NCBI RefSeq assembly: GCF_030272615.1
Contig: NW_026729301.1
Coordinates: 7,501 to 40,000, forward strand
DNA length: 32,500 nt
From: Cryptomeria japonica
Taxonomy: Eukaryota > Streptophyta > Pinopsida > Cupressales > Cupressaceae
Reading direction: 5' to 3'
Made by a program: the position numbers and the translations under genes. Shown in pieces: positions 19,641-29,990 of the stretch. The notes beneath the pieces are model-generated. The model ran no database searches. It saw only the letters and a program-made list of their open reading frames with translations, and was not told where the DNA came from. Every line of letters starts with the position of its first letter. The stretch's first letter is position 1.

Positions 19641-20279
19641 CTCCGCTGGGGTTGCTCCGATAAGGGAGGAGTTCCCCGGAGCTTGCTCTATTCCATACGT
19701 AATAGGCAGGCTGGTATTAGAAGGGCTGGTGTAGCTGTTCAAAATTGCCGTGATAGGCTGGTTCGATTCCTCCTCTCCGAGGCTATATCTCTAGATTATA
19801 GACGTAACATGGTTATAGATTCTATACGTAACACATCCCAACACCATAGGCCCCACCCCCTAGGGGGCCATAAGAGGAGGGCTGCTGCGATTGGTCTCAT
19901 CCAAGATCGTGAAGCGGGGGGGCCCACCCGCGAGGGAGGGAGTGGTTATTCCCTACAATTCATTAGCTAACCTTCACAGGTCGCATTCACTCTTCCCTAC
20001 CGGCTTAAATCTCTCCGATTTCAATCAACCTTTCCGGCGAATATTATGAAAACTCCGGGTTGAAAGAAAGTAAGCGGGTGGGAGGGTAGCATCTTGGCGT
20101 TGTTGGAACGGAGAGGAAGTAGGGAATAACTGCAATGGCATAGCGACAGAGAGGAAGTATGAATGGCTTGATCTTACCAACATCTTATATACGGAACATG
20201 AATACGTTCGAATGGGCATGAATTCTCGAAGGAGCATGAATTCGGTTTTAACTGAGCTCGACCGCCCCAACGAATAGCT
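19641..20279. other. Intergenic DNA with scattered motif copies
   Basis: A copy of gattctatacgtaaca lies at about 19816, where it gives the peptide D-S-I-R-N inside a chance 120-codon open frame. Otherwise the sequence is non-repetitive and without a recognised gene. Confidence 0.45.
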
Positions 20280-20516
20280 ATACTATATTCTTGGGGTTCA
20301 AATGCAGGGTGGGAGCCCCTACGCGGTTCCGCCTCCCACCCACCCCTGCACTCAACCGCTTTGCCATATACGGATAGGCGACCGACTACAGGACCCCCCC
20401 CCCTCCCCTATATATATGGTCGAGAAGGATGTTTGCGCGGACCTCTTTATTGTAGCCGGGAGATAGAGGTCCTTGAACCAGCCCCGAGGCCGTTTTAACC
20501 CATTTCTATGGCGATA

Positions 20517-20725
20517 CGAGGTGAACCAGCCAAGAACCAGCTGGCACTTAATGAGGAACCAGCTGTCCCGAATTCGGGCGAGGTGAACCAGCTTTACTGA
20601 AAGGCGGTTCGGGCAACTATATCCTCCCACCCCCCCCCCGAGGTGGCCTATAGATAGTAGGGCCCAGGCTTCTGGGGTGAACCTGCTTCATTTGATTCAG
20701 AGGTGGAGCTCAGAGGTGAACCAGC
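20517..20725. repeat. gaggtgaaccagc repeats
   Basis: The word (c/a)gaggtgaaccagc occurs at 20517, 20579 and 20712. The shorter gaaccagct lies between them at 20535 and 20556. These are irregularly spaced local repeats. Confidence 0.8.
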
Positions 20726-20879
20726 CAACCCAGATAGATCTCCCTCTGTGCCAATCCCCTTCGGCCAAAGGGAGACCAACCTCCATGGAGTGGGTAGCAG
20801 TAGGTAGGATCAGTAGGTGGGATCAGTGGGAGTGATAATAACAGTCATACCAACCAGTAGTCGCCCTACGGGGTTCCTT

Positions 20880-20955
20880 GACCCATATATAGATAGGGGC
20901 CCCTGGTGGGATAAGTAAATGCCTCGACCCATAGGGGCGCCCCTGGTGGGATAAG
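20880..20955. repeat. Tandem duplication around cccctggtgggataagt
   Basis: Two copies begin gacccata and end cccctggtgggataagt, about 40 bp apart, with an internal length difference. Confidence 0.85.
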
Positions 20956-21008
20956 TTGGTTCAATTCGCAGTGAGTAGAGTAGAAGGCATTTAATTCGAA
21001 CTGCGAGA

Positions 21009-21038
21009 AGTTTAGGAATAGTATTGTATTCCTAAACT
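21009..21038. repeat. Perfect 12-bp stem hairpin
   Basis: The arms agtttaggaata and tattcctaaact are exact inverted complements and enclose a 6-base loop gtattg. A weaker inverted pair (tcgcagt and actgcga) lies just to the left. It may form a stable stem-loop in RNA or cruciform in DNA. There is no adjacent gene for which it could be a processing signal. Confidence 0.8.
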
Positions 21039-21054
21039 CTGAGCTTGCACTTGA

Positions 21055-21190
21055 GCTTAGTACCAGACCAGCTTAGTACCAGCCCAGCATCGTACTCGCC
21101 ATGCCATATATATAGGGTGATAGCGCGTACCAGCATCGTACTCGTACCCGTATCGTTGAGCCCAGCTTAGTACCATACCAGCTTAATCCT
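21055..21190. repeat. Irregular gcttagtaccag / gcatcgtactcg repeats
   Basis: At least three copies of gcttagtacca and two of agcatcgtactcg alternate in this stretch, giving an interleaved local repeat. Confidence 0.8.
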
Positions 21191-21536
21191 CTCCCAATGC
21201 ACTCTAGTTTAGTTCTCCCAATCCCTTAGTCACTTCATTTTAAGGGTGGGCCCCTATTTTCTATTATTCTGGAGGTTACTCCTCGCACGCTCTACCTGGA
21301 TAAAGAACTGGACTTGGCCAACCAGAGATTCGCTTAAAAGAAGGCGCCGCTGTTCATCGCGGGGGCCTATAGATCTATAGGGGCGATAAATTCTTTCTTT
21401 TTTTGAAGCCCTATAGATAGTAGGGGAGCCCCTGAGGGAAAAAGGAGGGGAAAAGGGAGGGGGGGCAAGTGGAGTTGGAGGCCTTCCCCGCCCCTCCTCC
21501 CGAAGGAGCCCTCAAAATAGTAGGGGGTTGGAGGAG

Positions 21537-21590
21537 AAGGAGGAATGTGACGTATATTGATAGATTAGGATAAGGAGGAATGTGACGTAT
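21537..21590. repeat. 19-bp direct repeat, period 35
   Basis: aaggaggaatgtgacgtat occurs at 21537-21555 and 21572-21590, each followed by a variant of ttgatagattagg. Confidence 0.9.
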
Positions 21591-22426
21591 ACAATTTGAT
21601 AGATTAGGGGCTGCATGGAGGGCCTTTAGTTTCTTCTTTCCGGCCGAACAACAGAAATTCTTGACGGATGGCGCCGGGGGAAACACGCCCTACTATCATT
21701 AATTGTGGGAACCCCTTTAGAATAGTAGGGGCCTTAGAATAGTAGGGCAACTTTAGCCCCCGTCCCTGGGGTTCTAGCCATTTATCCTCCAGGGGTCGGC
21801 GCCCATTAGAATAGTAGGGGCCAGCCGCCTCTTCCTCCCGCCCCCCCCAGGGGCCCCCCCTCATCTAGAAATCCTTATTCGCTTATTCTAGCTTATTCTA
21901 GCCCCAGTAAAGCCCCGCCCCTTAGAATAGTAGGGGAATTCTCTAGCCCCCTACTATCTAAAGGGCTAGCAGGCGTCATTAATCTACTGCTCGCCCTACA
22001 ATTCTATGGTTCTAGCAAGTTAATTAATAATACTCTAGCAAGCTGCTCCCCTACAATTCCATGGCGGGAGGGCCCCTTACTCTAGCAGGTTAATTAATTG
22101 ACCGGGGCGTCATTAATTAACTGATTAATTAACTGCTCGAATTAAGAAGCTATAGTTGGAGTCGTTAGTGGGATTAGATTCTATACGTGATATGACTTTA
22201 CTCGCAGCTTGGGTCCCGATGAACCGGGGAACTCTAATTGCCCCTACAATTCTATGTGGTATAGTTCACCCGGCATACCCGCTTTATATTCCTATGAACA
22301 CCCGGAACAATTAATCTCACCCAGGGGCTTGATAGGAGGGCCCCTACAACTCATCTACCTCCCCCCTACTATGTCGCCCTTTTTCATATTATTCTAGCCC
22401 CCGCCCAATAATCTACAATTCTTATT

Positions 22427-22448
22427 GGGGGGGGGGGGTGGGGGGGGG
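22427..22448 (+). repeat. Long G homopolymer pair
   Basis: A run of 12 g, one t and a run of 9 g is followed after about 6 bases by c runs (22455 onward). The g and c runs could pair, or the g runs could form a quadruplex. They could also be an assembly weak spot. Confidence 0.85.
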
Positions 22449-22631
22449 CGAAGGGCCCCCCCTATCCCCCCCAAGCTATAGTTCTATGGTTCTATGGGGC
22501 GTCATTAATTGACTAATTAATTAACCCGGGTTCTCGATATTTGCCAGGGTAGTGCGGGCCCCTCAAATTCTATGGTAGTTCCGCCATCCCTTCTATTCCG
22601 GTGCATTGGGAGGGCCCCTACAATTCTATGG

Positions 22632-22679
22632 CCCTACTATTCAGCTATAATGGCGGAGGTAATTAATATTGTGGGGGGG
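22632..22679 (+). repeat. 48-bp composite repeat, copy 2
   Basis: Identical to 5325-5372 over its whole length, 17 kb away and on the same strand. The flanks differ on both sides apart from a few g at the right. Confidence 0.9.
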
Positions 22680-23235
22680 TTGGGAACAGCCCTACTATTT
22701 GAAGGGGTTGGTCGAGGGCGGACTATATAGAGGAGAATGAATGAAGCCTATATATCTTGACTCCGTTCGAGAAAGAAGTAGTTATGACGTGATATGAGTG
22801 ATTGCCCATATCCAGATATATGGGGGGGGCCACTCACATCAAGAATTCGATCGACCCCTCGGCCCCATCTATATCCATGGGGCTTGATAGGGGGGCACCT
22901 ACCTATATAGTATAGAGATAGAGCGAGAAATGCCTTCGACCTCCCTATACCTAATCTTGAGAGGAACGGGAGAGAAAAGATGAATAGCTGATGCTCTTCT
23001 TCTCTTCTCCCCGGCCCAGCGTCCTATGGGAAACCAGCGAATATCTCTCTCACCACACCAACCAGTCGAGTCGATGCGTTCCACCCATCTCCCAGAGGGG
23101 CCATCTCCCACTCCATAAATGAATGATACTCTCTCCCATACCCAACGATCCTTCTCTCCACCATTTGAGATATAGGGTGCCCATGCTGCATGCCGGGGGG
23201 CCAACTGTCTATAATATAGTAAGTAGAGCCTTGTC

Positions 23236-23283
23236 AGGCCTTTATTCTCTCCAATATTGTAGTAAGGCCTTTATTCTCTCCAA
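23236..23283. repeat. 19-bp direct repeat, period 29
   Basis: aggcctttattctctccaa occurs at 23236-23254 and 23265-23283. Confidence 0.9.
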
Positions 23284-23353
23284 CTGTGTTAGAGAGGGGC
23301 CTTGCCCTTCTATTCTCTAGTTGGATTCGAACCCCAACCCCATGCCGACCGAT

Positions 23354-23479
23354 TATGATAGTAATTCCCCCCCACCCGCCCATTAGAATAGTAGGGCTGA
23401 TGGGCCCTCTCTCCTATCCTCAACCCCATGCTATGATAGTAATTCCCCCCCACCCGCCCATTAGAATAGTAGGGCTGAT
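23354..23479. repeat. 48-bp direct repeat, period 78
   Basis: The segments 23354-23401 and 23432-23479 are identical, from tatgatagtaattccccccc to gtagggctgat. Both are preceded by caaccccatg. Each ends with a cattagaatagtaggg motif copy, so the motif was duplicated here as part of a larger unit. Confidence 0.9.
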
Positions 23480-23660
23480 AGAGGTGGGAATAGTGCGGTG
23501 CCCGGGTGGGAGGAGGATGGGGCATGTTACGTCTAGATTCGCCCCAAATTCTTAGATTATGAGACTTGGACAGGAACTAAATCATAGACGTAACATGCCC
23601 CACTACTATCTATAGGTAGCTAGCCCTACGCCCCACCCGATGGAGGCATCCCGGGGTGGG

Positions 23661-26030
23661 TGGGAGGAGATAGTTGGGCTACCTCTCCCTCCACACCCGG
23701 ATGATAGTGGGAGGGGGAGTGTTTGAGCAACAGAGAGCTCTATATCTGCAAGATCAGAGAACCCACCGAGCCGGAGTAGATGCAGGTCCAATGACTAGTA
23801 AGTGGTGGAAAAAACGAAATTCTGTGGCAGAAGTATTAACGACTTCATTAGAGCTCAACCCCTTTCTTTCATAATTACCCATCCTTTTTTTGAAGAGTAA
23901 TGGTGATCGATCTCAGCCCGAGAAGTAAATCCGCTTATCGAGATGTGGGTAGGGCCCGCAACAGAAGGATCCGAGGGATGCAGTTGACGTTCGGTTAGAC
24001 AGATTTAGTCAATAGCGCCTAATTGATTGATTGCGAAACTACTTATCTCCGTCCGCCCGCAGCTTGATCCATTGCACTTATACCATCCATTTCCCATCTA
24101 TCCGAGAAAGCATTTCTTACCATTCATTGAATCGAGAAAGGCATTTAGTTAGCTGGGGCGGATCCTAGAGCAGCAGGTCCATTCTGGAGAGAATCATAAC
24201 TATCGGGCAAGCTTGAGATAGAGAGGGTTTCTCCACTTCCACTATAGCCATTCATAGGAGCTCCTTTTCCGCCATCTCTCCGCTTCTCTCTCCCTCTAAT
24301 TCTTACTGTACTTTTTGAACTGGCAAAGCCTTCGGTTCCTTCTCTTCCTCGGGGCCCCAAGGGAAAAAAAGAAGAGGTCGGAAGGGCCAACATGATGCCT
24401 AGCTAGGAGCAGGGGGGAATCAACTAATGGTGTACCAGTTATCCCAGTCGGTGGTTTAGTGTGCGGGGGCGCGGGCACGCCGTCCATCCCTCTCGATCCC
24501 ATTTCTGGGCGGATAGGTAGGATAATCCTTAGCCTACCCTCCGATAAAGGGAGAACTTGGCTGAATCCTCACTACAATGACATATATATATAAGTGGGTT
24601 GGTTCATTCTCGGGGTAAGAGAAAGATCTGCATGCATACGCACTTTTGCTTTAGAATCGTGGAATAGGCAGAATACTGGTCGGGGTTATAGTATCGCCCA
24701 AGTAGCGGAGGACAGGTTATGCATCGATAGGTGCTTTCAGCCCGCTGCTCGATCAATTGATTGCTAGTTAGGGTATGAGGCTTTCCCATTGTTGCCCCGG
24801 TTGGGACCATAGATAGCCATTCTACTGGTCGCAGGTGCTGCCGGGCCGATGGGGGAGAAAGAAATTGTCTCTCCTCTCTCTCGCACTTTTTCGGGCTATA
24901 GTGCCGGGTGGATAGTTGGTATGTTGCAAGCTCATGTCGATTCTCGGCATCGTGTGTGGGGATGGGTGGGGGGGTATAGTCGCATCTCCCCGAATTGATT
25001 CAGCTTGCCGGGCTCGGGTGAGTCGAGCAGCAACTATAGTTGCCATAAATAGTTTCTATATGGGCATCGTTGCGCTACTCCACCACTCTCGTGTGTACGT
25101 ACGTATATCCAGAATTCCCTCTCCAACGAGATTATCTATATCTATCGGGCGGAGGGGACTAGTCCCACTGGAGGGGAAGGTCCAATTATCTATATAGATA
25201 CAGAGGGTTTTTCCGTATGCCCGCTTCTCGGAGCACCCTGACATTGAATGATGTGGGGCAGGCTTCGATACGAGAAGTCAATAGGGGGATTTGCCCTGGG
25301 ATCTCCTACACTCCCATATAGACTTCTGCTTTTGAGAGAGAGAATGGGGAAGGCTCGAACTGACTTGTCAATCCCGCTTTCGACCACTTGCTTGACTGAT
25401 GTTTAGGTAAGCTGTGCCGGAAAAAGAATATAGGTAGGTGAGTTGGGTGACCCTCCCATCTATATACGTCTCTAGTGATGAACCCTTCCGGAACGCCCTA
25501 CTCATAAGAATTGGATGGCGGGACTCGAGGGTTTACTCATTTCGCGGGCAACCATTAAAAGCAAGTTCGAAACTAACTGAAAACGCTAGATGGAGAACGA
25601 AAGGTTCCAGCAAGCACTCCTGTTTTAGCATTAGTCGGCTCAAGAGCATAGGTTCGTTTTCCAGTAATTACGGAGATCTCTCGCCTTTTCAACCCGGTGG
25701 GTGGAATACCCTATGATCTTAATGAGGTGCGGGGCCCAACCGATCGAAACACTTGTTTAATCGATGAATGGCTGTTCTTTCTCCCTATACCGATTCTTGT
25801 TTGACCGATCTGAGAGGTCTTGTTTCAATAAATGCGGCTACAGCTCTCACAATTATCTCTTATTGCCGAAGCCCCATTCTCGTTCTCTCAATTCCCGCAG
25901 TTCCGGTAGGTCTTTCAGCATTTCATGAAGCAGCTTAAACCTTGGCAATGAAACATTAGTAAGGGGAGGCAGCATTTCTTTCTGTGTGGGGATGGGTGGG
26001 GGGGTAAAAGCTCTTTCCAACTTGTGTGTG
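23661..26030. other. Unique intergenic DNA, no recognised gene
   Basis: The short motifs are almost absent. Several open frames of 60-93 codons occur on both strands (for example 23674-23874 plus, 24916-25197 plus, 25438-25716 plus), but none has a recognisable domain, and they overlap one another in antisense. Two G-rich repeats are listed separately. No tRNA, rRNA or intron core is seen. Confidence 0.5.
24952..24974 (+). repeat. Dispersed G-rich repeat gtgtgtggggatgggtgggg
   Basis: This G-rich word recurs at 25983-26005, in part at 26024-26037, and with one change at 31188-31209. The four copies lie in otherwise unrelated contexts. They contain three or four G runs and so have quadruplex potential. 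Confidence 0.85.
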
Positions 26031-26034
26031 GGGA

Positions 26035-26090
26035 TGGCCCTTTAGAATAGTAGGGCCTTAGAATGGTAGGGGCCCTCCCACCCATAGTTC
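26035..26090. repeat. Mosaic motif pair
   Basis: ctttagaatagtagggc and cttagaatggtagggg stand next to each other, followed by ccctcccaccc, directly after a partial copy of the G-rich repeat. It is a small island of the mosaic sequence in unique DNA. Confidence 0.85.
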
Positions 26091-26378
26091 TCAACCGATT
26101 CGGTCAAGAAGAACAAATGTTGAGCCTTCTCCCTATCCCCTCTCTATCTTGAGCGAGTGCACACTATTATCCACGTATTAACAAGTTTCGATCGCTCTTT
26201 CTCTATTCAAGGTGAGAAAGCATTTCTCGTCATTAAGCTGATCACCTCTCAATCGGTAGTAAAGTGAAGCTCCCGCTCCCAGCATACATACAGGCGGTTC
26301 TGGTTCATATAGTGAATTGATCAGACATACAGGTTGCTGCCAGCTCGTCCCATGGATGGAAAAGGCAGACGGGAGCGT

Positions 26379-26987
26379 CTAGATATACACTTTTAAGAAG
26401 AAGGTAGATGCAGGGGTGGGTGGGAGGCCTTTAACCCCCCACCCATTCCCACACACGGGCCCCTCTTTTCTATTATTGAAGCATTGCGATCCCCTATCTC
26501 TATATTGCGGGGAAGAATCGCTGTTTACTCCGAAGAATGGTGTTTCTCGCTCGTCATACCCATTCCCTCCACACCCCTCAAGTGGATGCTTGTTGTCCCC
26601 GACCCCGGCCCGGGGAGATTCACTAGCAAAAAGCTGAGTCGACTCTCTAATCGAAGTGTTCCCCATTCCTCCATCCCGGTTCCATGCCTCGCTTGGTCCG
26701 GGCCCCTTACCGATACGAAATCTGAATTCATCGAGGCCATCCCAATCCTCTTCATCACATCTGTTCAACCATGCGTTTCTCCCGTCCGCTCCCAGTGGCT
26801 CCTGTCCACTACCTGTCACGATTCGCCACAAGCCCGCGCAGCTCCCCTCTTTAGTGATTCCGTTTGGGGAGCCAGTATTCCGGAACGGCAATTGAAAAAA
26901 AAAGCCTCTGCACCGCGACAGCCTCTCCCCTCTATTGTGTGGCAGCCGCTACCCGATAGGGACGAACAACTCCTCGTCTCGAGATAG
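26379..26987. other. Long open frames on both strands
   Basis: A 170-codon frame on the minus strand (26379-26891) is opposed by a 167-codon frame on the plus strand (26484-26987), with other shorter ones. The minus product is Gly/Asn/Arg-rich and the plus product Ser/Pro-rich. Neither shows a domain. Simultaneous openness on opposite strands is expected when codon usage in one frame avoids stops in another, or from chance in GC-balanced DNA. At most one can be real, and I cannot choose. Confidence 0.25.
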
Positions 26988-28039
26988 AAACGCCAACTAA
27001 AGTTCCCACACGAGACGAGAATCGAATCGCTCGGGCCCTATGATTCCCTCCCACCCGAGCTACGGGTCGGGATTGGCTACACTAACCTACTGTATCACCT
27101 TCAGCAGGGGCAGGCTATCTACTTACTGGGGTAGCAGGTACCATACCATATAATCGCTCCAGCCCCCCTCTAGTTCGGAGTGATAGCCAAATAGCAGTAA
27201 GGCGCTGGGGCGCCCTTTCTCTTTCATAGTTATTTGTTCGTAGCGAGCCATTGAGTACGAGAGCCAATTCATCTTCCCATCTAGATCCTCCCAGGCATTC
27301 GTAGGAGCTCCTCCATCCATCTATCAACCCCGGATCCATCGGTTAGAATAAGGGGCGCCGGAACATTTCGAATAGACTTTTGTTCCGCATACCCCGGCCC
27401 GCCTCCCCCCCCCCCGCCCTCTGTAGAATTGTGGGAGGGATTCGACCCTTCGGCAATGCTTGAGGCCCGGAATAAGAAGTTCGGATCACTCCCCGCCCGG
27501 AGGCCCTCCCTACCCAATTGATTGAAGGCGGTAAGGTCCTCATCCCCAACTCCAACTCCCGATTAAGGAGATGATTGAATGAGCCATCGGGTTGGGTGGG
27601 ATGGTATAGTTGGGTATAAATGTACTGATCCGCCCCTGCTCCTTCATTGTCGGGATAGGCGGGATCAGCTGAGCGATTGAAGCATCTCATTCCCAACCGA
27701 CTAAGAGAAGGAAGGCCGGGGGTCGAGTGGATTTTCTATCCTCCGCAACCCAAATAATAGAAAAGAGGGGGCCGGGATTGGAGGGGTGGTACGACATCAG
27801 TTAGTCGATCATTCGGTTACTCGCTCCAATACGCCTAGAATTCCCCCCCACCCGGCCAACTCCCTTTACTGCTGCTGGGATGGAGAATGAACCAATCTTC
27901 CACAATGTGCCATAGAGGGCTGGGGCTCCGCTGACAAGGATCAGTGGTTGGAACCTTTATCGGGGCCCTCTCCAACTCCAACTCCAACTAGATAGAGGGG
28001 GAGGGGGGGTCGAGATCTGTATGGGAGGATCTGGGAGTT
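26988..28039. other. Intergenic DNA, no recognised gene
   Basis: Open frames of 65-117 codons between 27115 and 27696 (minus) overlap one another in different phases and have no recognisable domain. The sequence ctgtagaattgtgggaggg at about 27420 looks like a degenerate copy of the common motif. Confidence 0.4.
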
Positions 28040-28125
28040 CGGGATTAAGTTACAAATCTACCAGCGGCGAGAAAGGCAGAGACCTATAACACAGAAGCAA
28101 GGGTAGCACCACCAGCAACTGAGAA
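28040..28125 (-). pseudogene. Very short codon-phased piece
   Basis: On the minus strand TTC TCA GTT GCT GGT GGT GCT ACC and so on gives about 28 in-phase S/A/G/T/V codons with one TAG. It is opposite in orientation to the large block that starts 170 bp downstream. Confidence 0.35.
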
Positions 28126-28289
28126 CCTAGAATCCTAGTCTAAGTAGGATGGAACGCCCCTATCTGAATCAGGTAGACCTTTATCCAAGATAGTCAAAAC
28201 CTTATATGGGCTGAGGCTAGGTAACCATCCCTTGAGTAGTAAATGACCCGTACTCTACCCTTCGCCGGTCAAACTTATGCTTTTCCCGT

Positions 28290-29290
28290 TGCCCAATGGA
28301 TAGTGCCGGGGCCTATGCTTTAGCTCCTGTCTTTCCTTCTATCTTTTCCCCCTGTGCTGGGTGATCAACCGTCTTTATAGCTACCTATGCTTCTGCTTCT
28401 ACTGGTGCTGCTTACCTTTCCACTGGTGGATATGCTGCTGGTGCTGGCGGTGTAGGTAGTGGTGGATATGGGTTTGGATCTAGATCTCGATCTGCTCCGG
28501 GTGGTGCTTTAATGACAGGTGCTGGTGGTGCAAGGAATGATGAAATACCAAACCCAGGCGCTGGTGCAAAGCCCAGTGGTGCAGGTGGCGGTTCTGATGG
28601 TGGTGCCAGTGGATAAGCTGGATCGACTGCTTAAACTACTTTGACTGGTACTTAGACCGGATCAGCTTCTAGCTCTACTTCTGTCAGGTCTGGATCTCGG
28701 TAAACAAGGTAAACTACTGAGTCAACTACAGAATCAACAGCGTAATCGACAGCCCCATAGAATTGTAGGGGGCAACTGGATAAAAGTCTGAATAAACTGC
28801 TTAAACGACAGGAACAACTGCTTCATCTGGACCTGCTACCTTTGCTTCTGTTACCCTTGCATCTGCGCATGATGTCTCCATATATTATGCTACCCTTGCT
28901 CTCTATGCTAGTGGTGCTGGATAAACCGCTACTATATCTACTGCTGCTGGATTGACTCGGTCAACATCTAGCTATGGATCTGGAACTGGATCCGGAAATG
29001 GAACCGGACGAAGGGAAGCTAGAACTGGATCACTAAAAGCATAAACTGCTGGACCAACTGCATAATTTGAAGAGTCAAAATCATAAACAACAGAACCAAC
29101 AACTGCTGAGTCACCAACTGTAGAATTGACTGCTTAATTTGGTCCTAGCTATGCTCCTTCCCCTGCTACTGATGCTTCCACTCGGTCAAATGCATCCGCT
29201 GAATAAACTGAGAAACCACTGCCCATAAAATGTCGAAGGGGCTGCTGGATCTACTGCTGGTGGGTAGGGATGTGCAAATTATCGGAAAAA
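28290..29290 (+). pseudogene. Best-preserved codon-phased block, interrupted by a 20-bp motif
   Basis: From ATG GAT AGT GCC GGG GCC (about 28297) one phase can be followed to about 29220, provided the 20-bp element at 28753-28772 is skipped. The first third is Gly/Ala/Tyr-rich: A-A-G-A-G-G-V-G-S-G-G-Y, then S-R-S-R-S-A-P-G-G. A less repetitive centre follows (A-R-N-D-E-I-P-N-P-G-A-G), then T-G-S-T repeats and G-R-R-E-A-R-T. My reading of this phase gives 14 TAA, one TAG and one TGA. One indel near 29221 precedes the end, D-V then N-Y-R-K-K-L, also seen at 12726. Translation as a whole would need stop readthrough, recoding or editing. Otherwise it is dead. Confidence 0.55.
28753..28772. mobile_element. 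20-bp motif inserted in a codon-phased block
   Basis: ccccatagaattgtaggggg lies between TCG ACA G and CA ACT GG. Removing 20 bp (or 17 bp, if the outer bases belong to the host) restores the phase TCG ACA GCA ACT GGA that is used on both sides for hundreds of bases. The element is the same module that dominates the mosaic regions. No target duplication can be distinguished because the ends are homopolymeric. Confidence 0.7.
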
Positions 29291-29990
29291 GCTATGAAAG
29301 CCACCCACGCATATTCTTATAGGGTTGCCCCACTATCACTTAACGCATTAACCCACATAAGGGAGCTTCGTATCTATGGTACCAAAAATGATAAGATGGG
29401 GGCACAATCATCTGAATTCCAAGCTGACGGACGCTTGAACTTAATGAGATCCACTGGTCTGCCCAAAGCTCTTACTCCACGCGGTATTAAGGCCTAGGAT
29501 ATAAGCCAACTCAGCTAAATGATGAGATGGACCTATGCTTGTGATTAGCAAACCAATAAGTAGTGATAAATGCTCGAAGTAATAAAAATGATAAACTCTA
29601 GAATAGAAGGAGCCCTACCCATCTTTTCGTACGATTGTGGCATGTCTTTCGTACCGGTTCCAGCCAAGAGAAAATGCCCTACTATCTAAAGGGGGGGGCG
29701 GTTACCCAAAATGTCTGGGTTGTCCAGCCGAATGAATGGCCAGCCTACAGGAAAGAATGCCTCCACCGGCTAACTCTTATCGAGAAGGTTCGGCCGGACC
29801 GTCCCTTCCTTGTTCGGCTATCTGGGGTTCGGCCTTCCTTGTTCGGCCGGACCCCAGCTCTTCATCCGAGCACTAGCATATCTAAGTGGTGGGCCGGTTC
29901 GGTGGGCTGTCCAACTAGAAACGTCGAAGTTGCCGCCCTCCTTCCCTCCTTACCCCTGCGCCCCGCCCTTGAGTCCCGGGGGTGACTACC
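29291..29990. other. Intergenic DNA between block and mosaic
   Basis: Open frames at 29270-29497 and 29635-29985 (plus) have no recognised product. The latter contains a repeated ccttccttgttcggc word (about 29804 and 29833). No gene is supported. Confidence 0.4.

Larger units (their letters stand above)
20280..23660. repeat. Mosaic of short dispersed motifs, region 3
   Basis: About 20 copies of the (c)ccctac(a/t)attctatggg / cttagaatagtagggg motif occur here, with tctagcaggttaattaatt modules (22080-22140), gattctatacgt modules, long runs of g or c, and several local duplications listed separately. Short peptides such as P-Y-Y-S-N-G or P-T-I-L that recur in many open frames of this region are translations of the motif. 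No gene is supported. Confidence 0.85.

Noticed and set aside
19608-19970. 120-codon plus-strand open frame
   Set aside because: It runs from the G/T-skewed tract through a copy of the gattctatacgtaac motif (D-S-I-R-N) and has no domain. It is explained by composition and motifs.
23316-23345. T-arm-like sequence ttggattcgaaccccaacc, possible tRNA remnant
   Set aside because: The minus-strand T stem does not pair beyond two bases around a 7-base loop. No acceptor or anticodon arm can be found in the flanks.
23310-23555. Open frames on both strands with a duplicated V-I-P-P-H-P-P or P-Y-Y-S-N-G-R peptide
   Set aside because: The repeat in the protein is just the 48-bp direct DNA repeat at 23354-23479. 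Both strands are open for the same reason.
23674-23874. 66-codon plus-strand frame with K-W-W-K-K-R-N-S-V-A-E-V
   Set aside because: The C-terminal half looks protein-like, but I could not match it to any mitochondrial or plastid gene, and the N-terminal half overlaps mosaic sequence. Not called as a gene.
27015-27110. Possible class II tRNA remnant around gagaatcgaatcgctcggg
   Set aside because: T-stem pairing fails and no matching D or acceptor stem is present.
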